A DNA stretch of 55,191 nt from Acidobacteriota bacterium (GTDB lineage Bacteria > Acidobacteriota > Holophagae > Acanthopleuribacterales > Acanthopleuribacteraceae): positions 1 through 55,191 of the forward strand of contig JAGQSC010000028.1 in NCBI GenBank assembly GCA_020439745.1, written 5' to 3'. The translations under genes were made by a program, and so were the position numbers. Shown in pieces: positions 1-8,138 of the stretch; position 1 is the first letter of the stretch; every line of letters begins with the position of its first letter. The notes beneath the pieces were generated by a model that saw only the letters and a list, made by a program, of their open reading frames with translations, was not told the DNA's origin and made no database searches.

Positions 1-1
1 C

Positions 2-2062
2 GCGCTGGGTCGCACCACCTCCTGGTCCTACGACCATTTAGGTCGCGCGGTGAAACGCACCCTGCCGCTGGGCATGTTCGAAACGCTTAGTTACGACGGT
101 GTGGGGAACCTGACCGCCATGACCGATTTCAATGGCAACACCACCCAATACGGTTATGACGTCCTGTCACGGCCCATCGTCAAAACCTATGCCGATGCCA
201 GTCAGCAGAAGATGGGTTACAACGCCTTGGGTCTGCGTACCCATGCCCAGACCGCCGATGGCACCACCTTCTATTTCTACGATCTATCCGACCGCCTCAT
301 CCATCAGGAGAACCCCGATGGCACCTGGCTAGTCTATGAATACGACGAGGCGGGCAACCGCACGGCGGTGGAAACGCCCAACGGCCTGACCACCTACAGC
401 TACGACCCGCTCAATCGGCTGGAAGTGGTGACCGCACCCGACGGCACCGCCACCACCTACACCTACGATGCGGTGGGTAACCGGCAACGGGTGCAGATGG
501 GTAACGGCACCGAGACCTTCTACGTGTATGACGACCTGAACCGGCTCACCTACATGGAACACAAGGACGGCGCCGGTACGGTGCTGGCCTCGTTCACCTA
601 CACCCTGGGTCCGGCGGGGAACCGGCTCAGCGTGACCGATCATACCGGTCGCGTGGTGGACTACACCTACGACGAACTGTACCGACTTACCCGCGAGGAT
701 ATTTCGGATCCAACCACAGGTTCCAGCTTCTTCGCCTATACCTACGACGCGGTGGCCAACCGGCTCACCAAGCAAGACGTGAACGGGGTGGTCACGTCCA
801 CTTACGACGATAACGATCGCATCCTCACACGAGGTGGCGACAGTTACAGTTACGACCTGAACGGCAACACCTTGACCGCGTTGGTGGCAGGGGTTACCAC
901 CCACTACGCCTACGACTATGAGAACCGCATGGTGGGCGCCGATGATGGCAGCAAGCTGGTGGCTTACGGCTACAACGCCGATGGCATCCGCAGTTGGAGC
1001 GAGGTGGACGGGCTGCGTACCCATTACCTGGTGGACCAGAACCGGGATTATGCCCAGGTGCTGGAAGAGCTGGATTCGGGCTTCGTGCCCAGTGTCACCT
1101 ATGTGCATGGGGATGACCTGCTGAGCCAGTTCCGCGACGGTACGCGATACAGCTACCACTACGACGGGCACGGCTCCACGATTGCGTTGACCGATCACCT
1201 GGAAACGGTCACCGATACCTACACCTACGACGCCTGGGGCGAACTGTTGGCTTCCACGGGCGCCACCCCCAACAACTACCTCTACACGGGCGAACAGTAC
1301 GACCCCAATGTGGGCTTCTACTACCTCCGAGCCCGCTACTACAACCCCTCACTCGGCCGCTTCCACACCATGGACACCTGGCCGGGCATGCAGTTCGAAC
1401 CCGTCACCCTACACAAGTACCTCTACGCCAACGCGAATCCTGTAATGATGATCGACCCAAGTGGGCGATTCTCGATGGCCGATATCATGGCAGCGAACAC
1501 CATACGCAACATAATTTCTGAGCTTCAAAACGCGCTCCTTCAAGGCTGGGCCATTTTCCAGGAATCAAATGGCGATGGTTATCGAGTATTGAAGAAGGTG
1601 GGGATTGCTGTTGCCACATCGATTGGTGTGGGTGTCGCGCTGAAAATCAGTGGTCGAATCATCGGTAAGATTGCCAAATTGAAGTCGTTTCGAAAACAAC
1701 GGTCCCGTCGAGGTCAACGACTTGGAGGAGATTGTGTGAAGTGTGCGCCAGAAGCGGCCAAGGAATTTGGATTAGACCCAAACAATTTGGCCCCTGATGG
1801 CAAACCTGGATTAATCGCTCCAATACCAGGAACGAAACCGGGGGGGCCACACATGGCTGTTAGACTTCCAAACGGTGATATTTACGACGATACCATCCTG
1901 TGGAACATCCATCAAAAAAACAAAGGTCATATCCCATCTGGATTAAACGATTTGGCTAACTACGATACTTTCTCGCCTGATGTATATGAGAAACTTCTGG
2001 ATATACTCGACGAAGTGAGCAATGCGGTTCGCACCGACCCACCTGTCCGGGCAACAAGATAA
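2..2062 (+). CDS. Rhs-repeat protein, C-terminal part with putative papain-like toxin tip (5' cut by window)
   Basis: The frame is open from base 2, so this is the 3' end of a longer gene; the GTG at 50 is only an internal codon. It encodes many YD repeats (YDxxGN/YTYDAxGN), then the conserved core end (LYTGEQYDP, YYLRARYYNPSLGRFHTMDT) and the DPSG boundary near 1457. The variable tip after DPSG has a hydrophobic stretch (VGIAVATSIGVGVAL), a basic linker, then GGDCVKCAPEAAKEFG and GGPHMAVRLPNGDIYDD. The Cys, His and Asp order suggests a papain-fold (Tox-PL-like) toxin. Rhs proteins deliver C-terminal toxins to neighbouring cells, often through type VI or other export systems; none is visible here. 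Base composition becomes AT-richer after the core, as expected for a swapped tip. Rhs assignment is firm, toxin fold is inference. Confidence 0.9.
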   Translation, partial: ALGRTTSWSYDHLGRAVKRTLPLGMFETLSYDGVGNLTAMTDFNGNTTQYGYDVLSRPIVKTYADASQQKMGYNALGLRTHAQTADGTTFYFYDLSDRLIHQENPDGTWLVYEYDEAGNRTAVETPNGLTTYSYDPLNRLEVVTAPDGTATTYTYDAVGNRQRVQMGNGTETFYVYDDLNRLTYMEHKDGAGTVLASFTYTLGPAGNRLSVTDHTGRVVDYTYDELYRLTREDISDPTTGSSFFAYTYDAVANRLTKQDVNGVVTSTYDDNDRILTRGGDSYSYDLNGNTLTALVAGVTTHYAYDYENRMVGADDGSKLVAYGYNADGIRSWSEVDGLRTHYLVDQNRDYAQVLEELDSGFVPSVTYVHGDDLLSQFRDGTRYSYHYDGHGSTIALTDHLETVTDTYTYDAWGELLASTGATPNNYLYTGEQYDPNVGFYYLRARYYNPSLGRFHTMDTWPGMQFEPVTLHKYLYANANPVMMIDPSGRFSMADIMAANTIRNIISELQNALLQGWAIFQESNGDGYRVLKKVGIAVATSIGVGVALKISGRIIGKIAKLKSFRKQRSRRGQRLGGDCVKCAPEAAKEFGLDPNNLAPDGKPGLIAPIPGTKPGGPHMAVRLPNGDIYDDTILWNIHQKNKGHIPSGLNDLANYDTFSPDVYEKLLDILDEVSNAVRTDPPVRATR

Positions 2063-2080
2063 GCTGATTGAGGTTAAGAA

Positions 2081-2590
2081 ATGAGAATAGCTGTTTGTGG
2101 GACCACGTACTCGGATCCTAGATCATTCGTTGAAGGAGTAGCAAAATTCTTTCAGTCGCCTTCTAAAACAACCCCAATTGGACCAATAGATTACATGATT
2201 GAGACCACAATTAACTTAGATAACCGATCATTGCATTTCAAGGGCGCTGTGCAATCTTTGTTTCACAAAAAAAATTCCTACAAAATCGTGTTATCCGACA
2301 CGAATGCAGTAATTTATTTACTGCCGATTAGCCGAGAGTCCGCGACAATGATACTTGATGACCTAGAAGTGTTTTCTAGCTTGTGCCACGAAATCGGCTA
2401 TAACCATCCAATCAAGTACTTATTTAACGATTATTGGCAAGGGTCGTATCGCGGTCCGGTGTTTGATCTTAATGAAATCGAAGCACTTACTGGTCTTTCA
2501 TCCCTACAACAAACCTCCATTTCCCATGATCCAACGGGGATCGACATTGATGTTATAAGAGGTATAGTCAAACAACTTGGGACCAGTTAA
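2081..2590 (+). CDS. Hypothetical protein, probable immunity protein of the rhs toxin
   Basis: This 169-residue soluble protein has no motif I recognise. It starts 18 bp after the rhs stop, with GAGG upstream of the ATG. It has no signal peptide or membrane segment, and its sequence is AT-rich like the toxin tip and unlike the rhs core. Position directly behind a polymorphic toxin tip is the standard place for the cognate immunity gene, so it probably binds and blocks the upstream toxin in the cytoplasm. Function rests on position only. Confidence 0.6.
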   Translation: MRIAVCGTTYSDPRSFVEGVAKFFQSPSKTTPIGPIDYMIETTINLDNRSLHFKGAVQSLFHKKNSYKIVLSDTNAVIYLLPISRESATMILDDLEVFSSLCHEIGYNHPIKYLFNDYWQGSYRGPVFDLNEIEALTGLSSLQQTSISHDPTGIDIDVIRGIVKQLGTS

Positions 2591-2610
2591 AATCGACGGG
2601 AGATTAGGAG

Positions 2611-2675
2611 GTTAAAACTGGGACACTGAGAGGAGGTTAAAACTGGGACACTGAGGTTAAAACTGGGACACTGAG
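2611..2675. repeat. Three tandem copies of a 20-bp direct repeat
   Basis: The unit gttaaaactgggacactgag begins at 2611, 2636 and 2656. The first step is 25 bp (with an extra ggagg) and the second is 20 bp. It lies just after the immunity gene and before the IS-associated repeats. The GGGACA-type sequence resembles ends of some IS elements, but I cannot assign it. Confidence 0.8.
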
Positions 2676-2723
2676 CGTAAACTTGTTGATATAACTAACT
2701 TTTGAACTCCTGGTTGTACCGTT

Positions 2724-3130
2724 GTACCGTCCGCGTATCCGGGACGTGTGTTCACCTCTCTTTGCGTGCTGTTTGACACAGATTATGCGCGTAGTGAGCT
2801 AAAAGGACCCGATTCGGACGTTGTTTTTATTAAAAAATGGGCGTCGTATCCTCCGTTTGGCGCGTTTTTCAGGGTGTACCGTCCGCGCGTCCGGGACGTG
2901 TTGTTGCCTTTCTTTGCGCGTTGTTTGGTATAGATTGAGCGCTTCATGAGCTAACAGGACGCGATTCGGACGTTGTACCGTCCGCGTGTCCGGGACGTGT
3001 TTTTGCCTATCTTTGCGTGCTGTTTGATACAGATTAAGCGCGTAATGAGCTAATAAGACGCGATTGGGACATTAGTTTTATTGAAAAATGGGCGTCGTGT
3101 CCTCCTTTTGGCGTGTTTTTCAGGTTTTTG
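2724..3130. repeat. Ladder of IS-end-like repeats starting gtaccgtccgcg
   Basis: A block beginning gtaccgtccgcg(t/c)(g/a)tccgggac starts at 2724, 2876 and 2975, with a fourth copy at 7357. The first and third copies carry the whole unit, including a T-rich part (tttttattaaaaaatgggcg) and a ggcg(c/t)gtttttcagg end. The second copy lacks the T-rich part, so the spacings are 152 and 99 bp. The third copy runs into the transposase segment, as does the copy at 7357. The block is therefore probably the 3' (left) end of the IS, duplicated in tandem here. The short open frame at 2748-2933 lies inside it and is not a gene. Confidence 0.75.
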
Positions 3131-3216
3131 GAACGATGAAAGGCACACCACGAGCGGCTGCTTTGCGGACAGGTCTATCCTGATCCATTTTGATGGTTGC
3201 TTGAAGGCGACTCGTT

Positions 3217-4152
3217 TCACGGAGGTGGGATCCAGCCAGTCAACAAACCATCCCAGGCTTGGAAGAAACGCGGACATTTGCGATGGCCGGTTCTTGCTGC
3301 CCAAGCCATAGCTGGTGTAAGGCCAGCCAAACTCTGGTGCGGCCGGGCGTGGTTGTACCAGGTTTTGAACACATCGAGATCCACTTGAACATCATCAGGC
3401 ACGCCGACACTTTGCCACCAGGGATACAGTCGTTCCTTCAAGGTTCTGAAAAGGCGCTTTATCCGACCATTCTGCCAGGGACAGAACGGGTCTATGGTCT
3501 GTTTGCGAATACCCAGGAAAAGGAGCGCGAGTCGCATGCGTCTTGATGTGAAGAGTGTCTCGTTGTCCGTACGCAGGAATCGTGGCCGACCGCAGTGCTC
3601 CATCACATCGAGTAGCACCCGCAACAGACCGGTGGTGGACCGGTCGACCAGGGGCCGGAGGCACAACAAGGCGCGGGTCCCATGATCCATGATGCCGAGC
3701 ACGGGTGTCTCGCAGTGATGCGTGAGAAACGTAAGGTCCATTCCCCACACCAGGTTTCTTTGCCCCTGGACGCGCCTGCGATTCTTGATGTCACGTTGCA
3801 GCTTGAGCACGCGTGACGCGTGCCGTTTGAGTACTTCGGCCACATACGTCTTGCCCACTGTCTCCCCTTTGCGCGTGTTGCGTGCATTAAACGCTGACGC
3901 AATCGTGCGACAGCCTTCATGTGGCATCAGCGCCTTGAGCTTGATCACTTCCTCTTGAACCCAGGGTGGCTTCTTTCGCGATGCACGGCGTTTATCGGAT
4001 TTTGAATGGATGGCGCGACGTCGCAAGCGCGGCCCAAATCCAGACCACGAAAACCATGCGATCACCCCCAGCACGAACGCAAGCATCAATATCAGCAACC
4101 CGCTCCCCCAAATCAAAGAGTGGGACTCTAGCACAGACAACCACCTCGACAT
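3217..4152 (-). CDS. DDE integrase-core transposase (IS3/IS481-like), catalytic Glu replaced by Lys
   Basis: This 311-residue protein has an rve/integrase core. The first Asp is in WGMDLTFLTHH and the second in FLRTDNETLF. Exactly 35 residues after that Asp, where DD35E enzymes carry the catalytic Glu, the sequence reads NGRIKRLFRTLKERL: a Lys (AAG, 3457-3459). The truncated copy at 7599-7866 has Glu (GAG) at the same place, so the change is a point mutation in this copy and strand transfer is probably lost. The C-terminal YNHARPHQSLAGLTP motif is typical of the family. The N-terminus is odd: residues about 13-36 form a strong hydrophobic segment before a basic linker and the helix-turn-helix region. 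The chosen ATG gives the longest frame; a later start would remove the hydrophobic part. Confidence 0.85.
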   Translation of the reverse strand: MSRWLSVLESHSLIWGSGLLILMLAFVLGVIAWFSWSGFGPRLRRRAIHSKSDKRRASRKKPPWVQEEVIKLKALMPHEGCRTIASAFNARNTRKGETVGKTYVAEVLKRHASRVLKLQRDIKNRRRVQGQRNLVWGMDLTFLTHHCETPVLGIMDHGTRALLCLRPLVDRSTTGLLRVLLDVMEHCGRPRFLRTDNETLFTSRRMRLALLFLGIRKQTIDPFCPWQNGRIKRLFRTLKERLYPWWQSVGVPDDVQVDLDVFKTWYNHARPHQSLAGLTPAMAWAARTGHRKCPRFFQAWDGLLTGWIPPP

Positions 4153-4344
4153 CTATTCGACCTGGATGGCTGACCGGGATTGTCAAAGCAGGGCCTTGAA
4201 GATGGAATACTCGATTCTTTTAAATGCCTATGTTCATATGACAGGGCCTACGCACCGGGCCATGACGGGATGGGTCAAGTCACTGAACGATCAATCAGCC
4301 TCCCAAGCCAGTTCAAGCGCACCCAAGGGAACGGGGTCTTGCTT

Positions 4345-4698
4345 TCATATCCTATTCTTCCAGTAGTTAGGTTCTCGATGGACGTGAGCCACTGCAAGGA
4401 TGAAGATTAGGTTCTTTCGAATCACGTAGGGAAGAAAGAACGGAAACACTGGGCAATTTGCACGTCGATATCCGCCCTCACGCAGACGGCAGATCTTAGG
4501 ATTCTCCGCGATTAATTCCGACGTTTGCTTGATCTCAAAAAGCAAACGCCTACCGAGACCGGGCTCCTGTGCTTCATACCATTCCACGGCCGCCTCCATT
4601 TCGGCTTCCGCCTCTTGGATGAATTCAACTATTCTGGTCGAGCCGAGCCTCCCACGCTTGAAATACTTCTGAAGCGGGACGTGAACTTGTAAGTCCAT
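4345..4698 (-). CDS. ParE/RelE-family toxin of a type II toxin-antitoxin pair
   Basis: The sequence has the ParE-like pattern EAEAEMEAAVEWYEAQ, then LGRRLLFEIKQTSELIAENP, a Pro/Arg-rich middle and a C-terminal strand ending near VAHVHREPNYW. Members of this family poison gyrase or cleave mRNA in the cytoplasm. The start is uncertain: the ATG at 4698 gives a 74-bp overlap with the antitoxin gene, the frame stays open up to 4743, and homology begins only near 4620 with no good start codon there. It follows the antitoxin on the same strand. Confidence 0.75.
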   Translation of the reverse strand: MDLQVHVPLQKYFKRGRLGSTRIVEFIQEAEAEMEAAVEWYEAQEPGLGRRLLFEIKQTSELIAENPKICRLREGGYRRANCPVFPFFLPYVIRKNLIFILAVAHVHREPNYWKNRI

Positions 4699-4858
4699 TG
4701 TCAAGCGCGAGAATGCGTTGGCGTATCTCCTGATCCCAGGCACTTTCTACCAATGAGTCCGAGGACTCCCCGGATTTCAAAAGAAGGTGTGCCAGTTCTA
4801 AACGCTCACTAGGTGAAAGTGACTCGGCTTCTCGAACGAGTGCTTCTATTTTGCTCAT
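4625..4858 (-). CDS. Addiction-module antitoxin (TIGR02574/Unstab_antitox type)
   Basis: This 77-residue protein begins MSKIEALVREAESLSPSERL and has the helical LELAHLLLKS pattern and the WDQEIRQRILALDNG segment of the 'putative addiction module component' family, which pairs with ParE/RelE toxins. It lies upstream of and overlaps the toxin gene, the usual antitoxin-first order. It probably neutralises the toxin and represses the pair's own promoter. Confidence 0.8.
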   Translation of the reverse strand: MSKIEALVREAESLSPSERLELAHLLLKSGESSDSLVESAWDQEIRQRILALDNGLTSSRPASEVFQAWEARLDQNS

Positions 4859-4920
4859 GACACCATTCTACTCCCCATATTCCGATTCACAATACCATTC
4901 AAAAAAACTAAACATAGAAT

Positions 4921-5007
4921 GTCACGCCCTTACAGGGCTTGGTTCCCTTTGGTTACCTAACCCAGGGCTCCGCCCTGGGCTGCCATGTTTGGCCCTGCTA
5001 GGGCCAG
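4921..5007 (+). repeat. Palindromic intergenic repeat, copy A
   Basis: This is a unit of about 87 bp made of three palindromes in fixed order: gcccttacagggc, cccagggctccgccctggg and ggccctgctagggcc, joined by conserved spacers (gctgccatgt). Other copies are at 7900-7982 (inverted), 8139-8223 and 8831-8881 (partial). This copy runs directly into truncated rhs sequence at about 5013 and supplies the accidental ATG at 4985 of that frame. Confidence 0.85.
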
Positions 5008-6403
5008 GCCATCATTCACCTACACCCTGGGTCCGGCGGGGAACCGACTCAGCGTGACCGATCACACCGGTCGTGTGGTGGACTACACCTACGACGAACT
5101 GTACCGCCTCACCCGCGAGGATATTTCGGATCCAACCACAGGTTCCAGCTTCTTCGCCTATACCTACGACGCGGTGGCCAACCGGCTCACCAAGCAAGAC
5201 GTGTACGGGGTGGTCACCTCCACCTACGACGATAACGATCGCATCCTCACGCGGGGTGGCGACAGCTACAGTTACGACCTGAACGGCAACACCTTGACCG
5301 CCCTGGTGGCGGGGGTTACCACCCACTACGCCTACGACTATGAGAACCGCATGATGGGTGCCGACGACGGCAGCAAGCTGGTGGCTTACGGCTATAACGC
5401 CGATGGCATACGCGCCTGGAGCGAGGTGGATGGGCTGCGTACCCATTACCTGGTGGACCAGAACCGCGACTACGCCCAGGTGCTGGAAGAGCTGGATGCG
5501 GGCTTCGTGCCCAGCGTCACCTACGTGCATGGCGATGATCTGCTGAGCCAGTTCCGCGACGGTACGCGGTACAGCTACCACTACGACGGGCACGGCTCCA
5601 CGATTGCGTTGACCGATCACCTGGAAACGGTCACCGATACCTACACCTACGACGCCTGGGGCGAACTGTTGGCTTCCACAGGATCCACCCCCAACAACTA
5701 CCTCTACACGGGCGAACAGTACGACCCCAACGTGGGCTTCTACTACCTCCGCGCCCGCTACTACAACCCCTCACTCGGCCGTTTCCACACCATGGACACC
5801 CACCCCGGAATAGAATACGAGCCGCTGACACTACATAAATACTTATATGCTGGCGCGAGTCCAACACTATTCGTAGACCCCAGCGGTATGATTTTTGTTG
5901 CTGGCTTCAGCGAACTACTACTGTCGCTCAACAACGCTTCCTTTTATCGAGGTACCTCTGCTCAAGGTGCCAGGGTTGCTCTGCGGCAAGTTTTGTTCGG
6001 AAGGCCTCCCAAAGACCTGGGATTAGTTGGAGAAGGAGTGCTGGATCTTGCGTTGCAAGGAGTTTTTGACACCATCATTAACAATCCAAACGGATTTGAC
6101 TCGAAATCTAACTTCGGAACAGCAGCACATCATGATTTAGAATTGAAAATAGCATCATTTAAACCGCTTCCAGGTTTTGAGATTGCTGCTGAGGTCTATT
6201 ATGACAAGAATAACAAACCTACCACGAGGAGAGCGAAAGGATCGCTAGGAATCGATGTTCAAATCATACATCGAGGTAAAGTGGTACTTTCACTCGATCT
6301 GAAAACAGGTAAAGGGTGGTCGAAGAACGGTATCTTAGTGAGAAAAAAGAGGTTCGGTTCAGATATCATTCAGATTTTCGTAAAAACCGAGGCATCACGA
6401 TGA
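4985..6403 (+). pseudogene. Orphan, 5'-truncated rhs C-terminal cassette with PD-(D/E)XK nuclease-like toxin
   Basis: From about 5013 to 5801 the DNA repeats 593-1380 of the first rhs gene almost exactly. The translated cores differ at only five residues up to HTMDT. The 5' part is missing: the frame starts at an ATG inside the palindromic repeat, so no secreted Rhs shell would be made. After DPSG (near 5884) the tip is unrelated to that of the first gene. It contains FGTAAHHDLELKIA, then GSLGIDVQIIHRGK and LSLDLKTGKGW, a D...(D/E)xK arrangement typical of restriction-endonuclease-fold nuclease toxins. This is the layout of an orphan rhs-CT module, which can be recombined onto the full-length rhs through the shared core. 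Annotated as a pseudogene because of the lost 5' part; the tip itself is intact. Confidence 0.8.
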
Positions 6404-7305
6404 CGAGTGAAAAAACGAAAAAAGTACTAAAACTTATTGAATCTGTACTAATTCATCATTCAACGAAAAGCCCTGCAAGATATCAAGGAGCTGTTTGTAT
6501 TGAAGAAGGGTGCAAAAGATTCTGCATGTTACCGCAGAGTGTATTTGGCAAACGCATAAAGATAATCGTTTTCGTCGTCGACAGTTGTTTCACAATCGAT
6601 GATTCATCTCTCCAGATTACGAATGGTGGCACCCTGTCGCCGGAGGGACTTGGACATCACTTCGCTTGGGTTATCGACACCTCAGATGAATGGAAGACAT
6701 CGAAGGTGTCAATACAACAATGTATCGAAGAAACAGCTTTGCCTTGGTTTCGCTGCGTCCAAACCCACGATGACTATGAGCACATCTCACAAAACCTGCC
6801 AGATCTCGAACCGATAGACTCGCTAGATAGGGAGTACTCGTTCAAGGGTCAATCGTGGCTGAGGTCCGCATGCAAATCGATAGGCACTTGCTTGCGCCAA
6901 TATTCATTTCAAGAAATTGATTCACCGTACATTCGATATGTGAGGATAAGAGGTGATGTATTCCATGTCATACAATTGAGGCTAATCAACGACGGATCAC
7001 ATTTCCTGACTGATGTTTTTAGCTGGATTCCAGGTATGCACGATCAGGAGACCTCCATTCATGATGACCTTCTCACGATTTGTGGCGGTCGGCTGTCTCA
7101 AGAAGGCGTTTCTCAAACGGGAAAACCCTGGCTGGCGCAGGATTTCGCGATAAAAGACCAAATGATGCAAATCGAAACGGTGTTGGTTACGCAAGCAATT
7201 CCTTGGCTCGATTCCATAAAGAACGTAGATGACGTTCTTGAAAACATTGCAGAACCTTACTTGATCATGATGCCAGGTATTCGACATCGGCTTGGTCTTG
7301 ATTAA
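6400..7305 (+). CDS. Hypothetical protein, probable immunity to the orphan Rhs nuclease tip
   Basis: This 301-residue soluble protein starts at an ATG overlapping the stop of the orphan rhs tip (ATGA at 6400-6403). That start is preferred over the upstream in-frame codon at 6316. The sequence is AT-rich. The two halves look alike: GGTLSPEG followed by a helix and ETALPWF in the first, GGRLSQEG followed by a helix and TQAIPWL in the second. This suggests a tandem duplication of one domain, perhaps DUF4304-like (weak). Position directly after a toxin tip points to immunity function; I have no independent evidence. Confidence 0.65.
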   Translation: MTSEKTKKVLKLIESVLIHHSTKSPARYQGAVCIEEGCKRFCMLPQSVFGKRIKIIVFVVDSCFTIDDSSLQITNGGTLSPEGLGHHFAWVIDTSDEWKTSKVSIQQCIEETALPWFRCVQTHDDYEHISQNLPDLEPIDSLDREYSFKGQSWLRSACKSIGTCLRQYSFQEIDSPYIRYVRIRGDVFHVIQLRLINDGSHFLTDVFSWIPGMHDQETSIHDDLLTICGGRLSQEGVSQTGKPWLAQDFAIKDQMMQIETVLVTQAIPWLDSIKNVDDVLENIAEPYLIMMPGIRHRLGLD

Positions 7306-7356
7306 CACTAAGCAGTTTGATTGCCCGAGGAATTTGGGGGACGAGGTTGTCGAGGT

Positions 7357-7866
7357 GTACCGTCCGCGTGTCCGGGACCTGTTTTTACCTCTCTTTGCGC
7401 GTTGTTTGATACCTATTAAGTGCGTCATGAGCTAACAGGACGCGATTCGGGCGTTGTTTTTATTAAAAAATGGGCGTCGTATCCTCCTTTTGGCGCGTTT
7501 TTCAGGTTTTTGAAACGATGGAAGGCACACTTTGGGCGACTCCCATGCGGACAGGTCGATTCTGATGAATTTTGATTATTGCTTGAAGGCGACTCGTGTC
7601 ACGGAGGTGGGGTCCAGCCTGTCAGTAAGCCATCCCAGGCTTGGAAGAAACGCGGACATTTGCGATGGCCGGTTCTTGCTGCCCAAGCCATGGCAGGAGT
7701 AAGACTCGCCAAGCTCTGGTGCGGCCGGGCGTGGTTGTACCAGGTCTTGAACACATCGAGATCCACTTGAACATCATCAGGCACGCCGACACTTTGCCAC
7801 CAGGGATACAGTCGTTCCTTCAAGGTTCTGAAAAGGCGCTCTATCCGACCGTTCTGCCAGGGACAG
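7357..7866. mobile_element. Truncated second copy of the IS seen at 2975-4152
   Basis: Bases 7357-7866 match 2975-3484 with scattered substitutions. They start with the same gtaccgtccgcg end and stop abruptly inside the transposase gene at gggacag, after which the sequence is unrelated. The inverted palindromic repeat follows about 35 bp later. The 5' two thirds of the transposase gene are gone. Confidence 0.85.
7599..7866 (-). pseudogene. Transposase remnant (C-terminal part only)
   Basis: About 88 C-terminal residues remain, including NGRIERLFRTLKERLYPW with the catalytic Glu intact (codon 7839-7841), and NHARPHQSLASLTP. The frame continues upstream into unrelated sequence to 7994 but this is accidental. 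It is useful as evidence that the ancestral element had Glu where the full-length copy has Lys. Confidence 0.8.
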
Positions 7867-7899
7867 ATTGACCCCCGTTGTCGCATCGCGAACAGGTCA

Positions 7900-7982
7900 A
7901 GGCCCTGGAAGGGCCAGACATGGCAGCCCAGGGCATCGCCCTGGGGAAACGGAAAAAAGAAATCAGTGCCCTGTAAGGGCAC
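7900..7982 (-). repeat. Palindromic intergenic repeat, copy B (inverted)
   Basis: Read on the minus strand this copy shows gtgcccttacagggcac, ccccagggcgatgccctggg, gctgccatgt and ggcccttccagggcc, in the same module order as copy A. It sits beside the break point of the truncated IS. Confidence 0.8.
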
Positions 7983-8138
7983 CACATCAATCAAACACGT
8001 ATCGTTGGTCGAACGGCACGTTATACCGTTTCAGAAACAAGAGAAATTCCTCTTGAAACCCCACTTCCCGATGGTGTTCCTCGTGGTTTGAGTTTTTTCC
8101 GGCTCCCCACCCCATTTCCCACAGAATGATCCCTGATT

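Noticed and set aside
329-1198. Long minus-strand frame opposite the rhs core (also 5012-5620)
   Set aside because: It mirrors the YD-repeat codon pattern, is seen in both copies for that reason, and has no ribosome site or recognisable domain.
2748-2933. Small plus-strand frame in the repeat ladder
   Set aside because: It lies wholly in IS-end repeats and the frame is not kept between copies.
2611-3130. CRISPR-like array of short repeats
   Set aside because: The 20-bp units are adjacent or overlapping without unique spacers, the longer repeats are 99-152 bp apart and run into an IS, and there are no cas genes.
4851-5057. Small plus-strand frame rich in Pro/Leu/Gly
   Set aside because: It is translation of the palindromic repeat; such frames arise wherever the repeat occurs (also 7868-8056 and 8157-8408).
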